A stretch of DNA of 15,426 nt from Proteobacteria bacterium UBA1847. GTDB lineage: Bacteria; Pseudomonadota; Gammaproteobacteria; Steroidobacterales; Woeseiaceae. The DNA is taken from contig DDIP01000014.1 in the NCBI GenBank assembly GCA_002338605.1, forward strand, positions 1 through 15,426, written 5' to 3'. Below the pieces are notes generated by a model, which worked only from the letters and a program-made list of their open reading frames with translations, was not told the origin of the DNA and made no database searches. A program made the position numbers and the translations under genes. Below are positions 15,373-15,426 of this stretch, piece by piece (the first letter of the stretch is position 1; each line of letters begins with the position of its first letter).

Positions 15373-15426
15373 CGTGCTGATAGAGTACGATTTCGAATCA
15401 CGATCAGGTGCCTCGGCCGCAGCCGG
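15365..15426 (+). CDS. pgl: probable 6-phosphogluconolactonase, 5' end only
   Basis: Only 20 codons and two extra bases are visible before the right edge. Translation from ATG 15365 gives MTSVLIEYDFESRSGASAAA. The open frame overlaps the end of zwf by 8 bases, which suggests translational coupling. The position directly after zwf and the short N-terminus, ending in a helical Ala-rich start, fit Pgl (lactone to 6-phosphogluconate), the usual neighbour here. There is no diagnostic motif in so short a piece, so the name rests on context. The ribosome site is weak. Confidence 0.5.
   Translation, partial: MTSVLIEYDFESRSGASAAA

Noticed and set aside
1..15426. CRISPR array, tRNA, rRNA, insertion sequence or prophage
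   Set aside because: No regularly spaced repeats, cloverleaf, transposase or phage gene was seen on either strand.

Overview
The window looks like chromosomal DNA of a moderately GC-rich gammaproteobacterium. The main clue is a hexR-type RpiR regulator divergent from zwf with HexR-like operators between them, a pairing typical of that class. Outer-membrane (MipA/OmpV) and periplasmic proteins confirm a Gram-negative cell. A marine or sediment lineage such as the Woeseia/Steroidobacter relatives is possible, but this is only an inference. No phage, transposon, tRNA, rRNA or CRISPR array is visible. Coding is dense, and no gap between genes reaches 300 bases.

Region 1 (1-6402, minus strand) is a six-gene translationally coupled operon, read right to left: RDD membrane protein, SpoIIM/DUF95 membrane protein, DUF4129 membrane protein, DUF4350 membrane protein, MoxR AAA+ ATPase, and DUF58 protein (cut by the left edge). 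All five junctions overlap, four by 4 bases and one by 14. The set looks like a membrane assembly served by a MoxR/DUF58 chaperone-like pair. It recurs in proteobacteria, but its job is poorly known.

Region 2 (6553-9728) holds a secreted M19 membrane dipeptidase on the plus strand. Convergent to it are a secreted alpha/beta hydrolase and an AraC-family regulator on the minus strand. The regulator lies just upstream of the hydrolase and is its likely controller.

Region 3 (9870-12258, minus strand) is malQ (4-alpha-glucanotransferase) followed by a MipA/OmpV-like outer-membrane protein that overlaps it by 14 bases. Region 4 (12382-12984) is a small secreted Sel1-repeat protein.

Region 5 (12981-15426) is the central carbon module: hexR on the minus strand, zwf on the plus strand and the first 20 codons of a probable pgl. 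Two HexR-like operator sites lie in the hexR-zwf gap, 51 bp apart and sharing a 10-bp direct repeat. HexR would therefore repress zwf (entry to the pentose phosphate and Entner-Doudoroff routes) and itself until its sugar-acid effector appears. malQ nearby would supply glucose from maltodextrins.

Most of the window is ordinary. The strongest candidates for a poorly described system are the MoxR operon and the malQ-mipA coupling.
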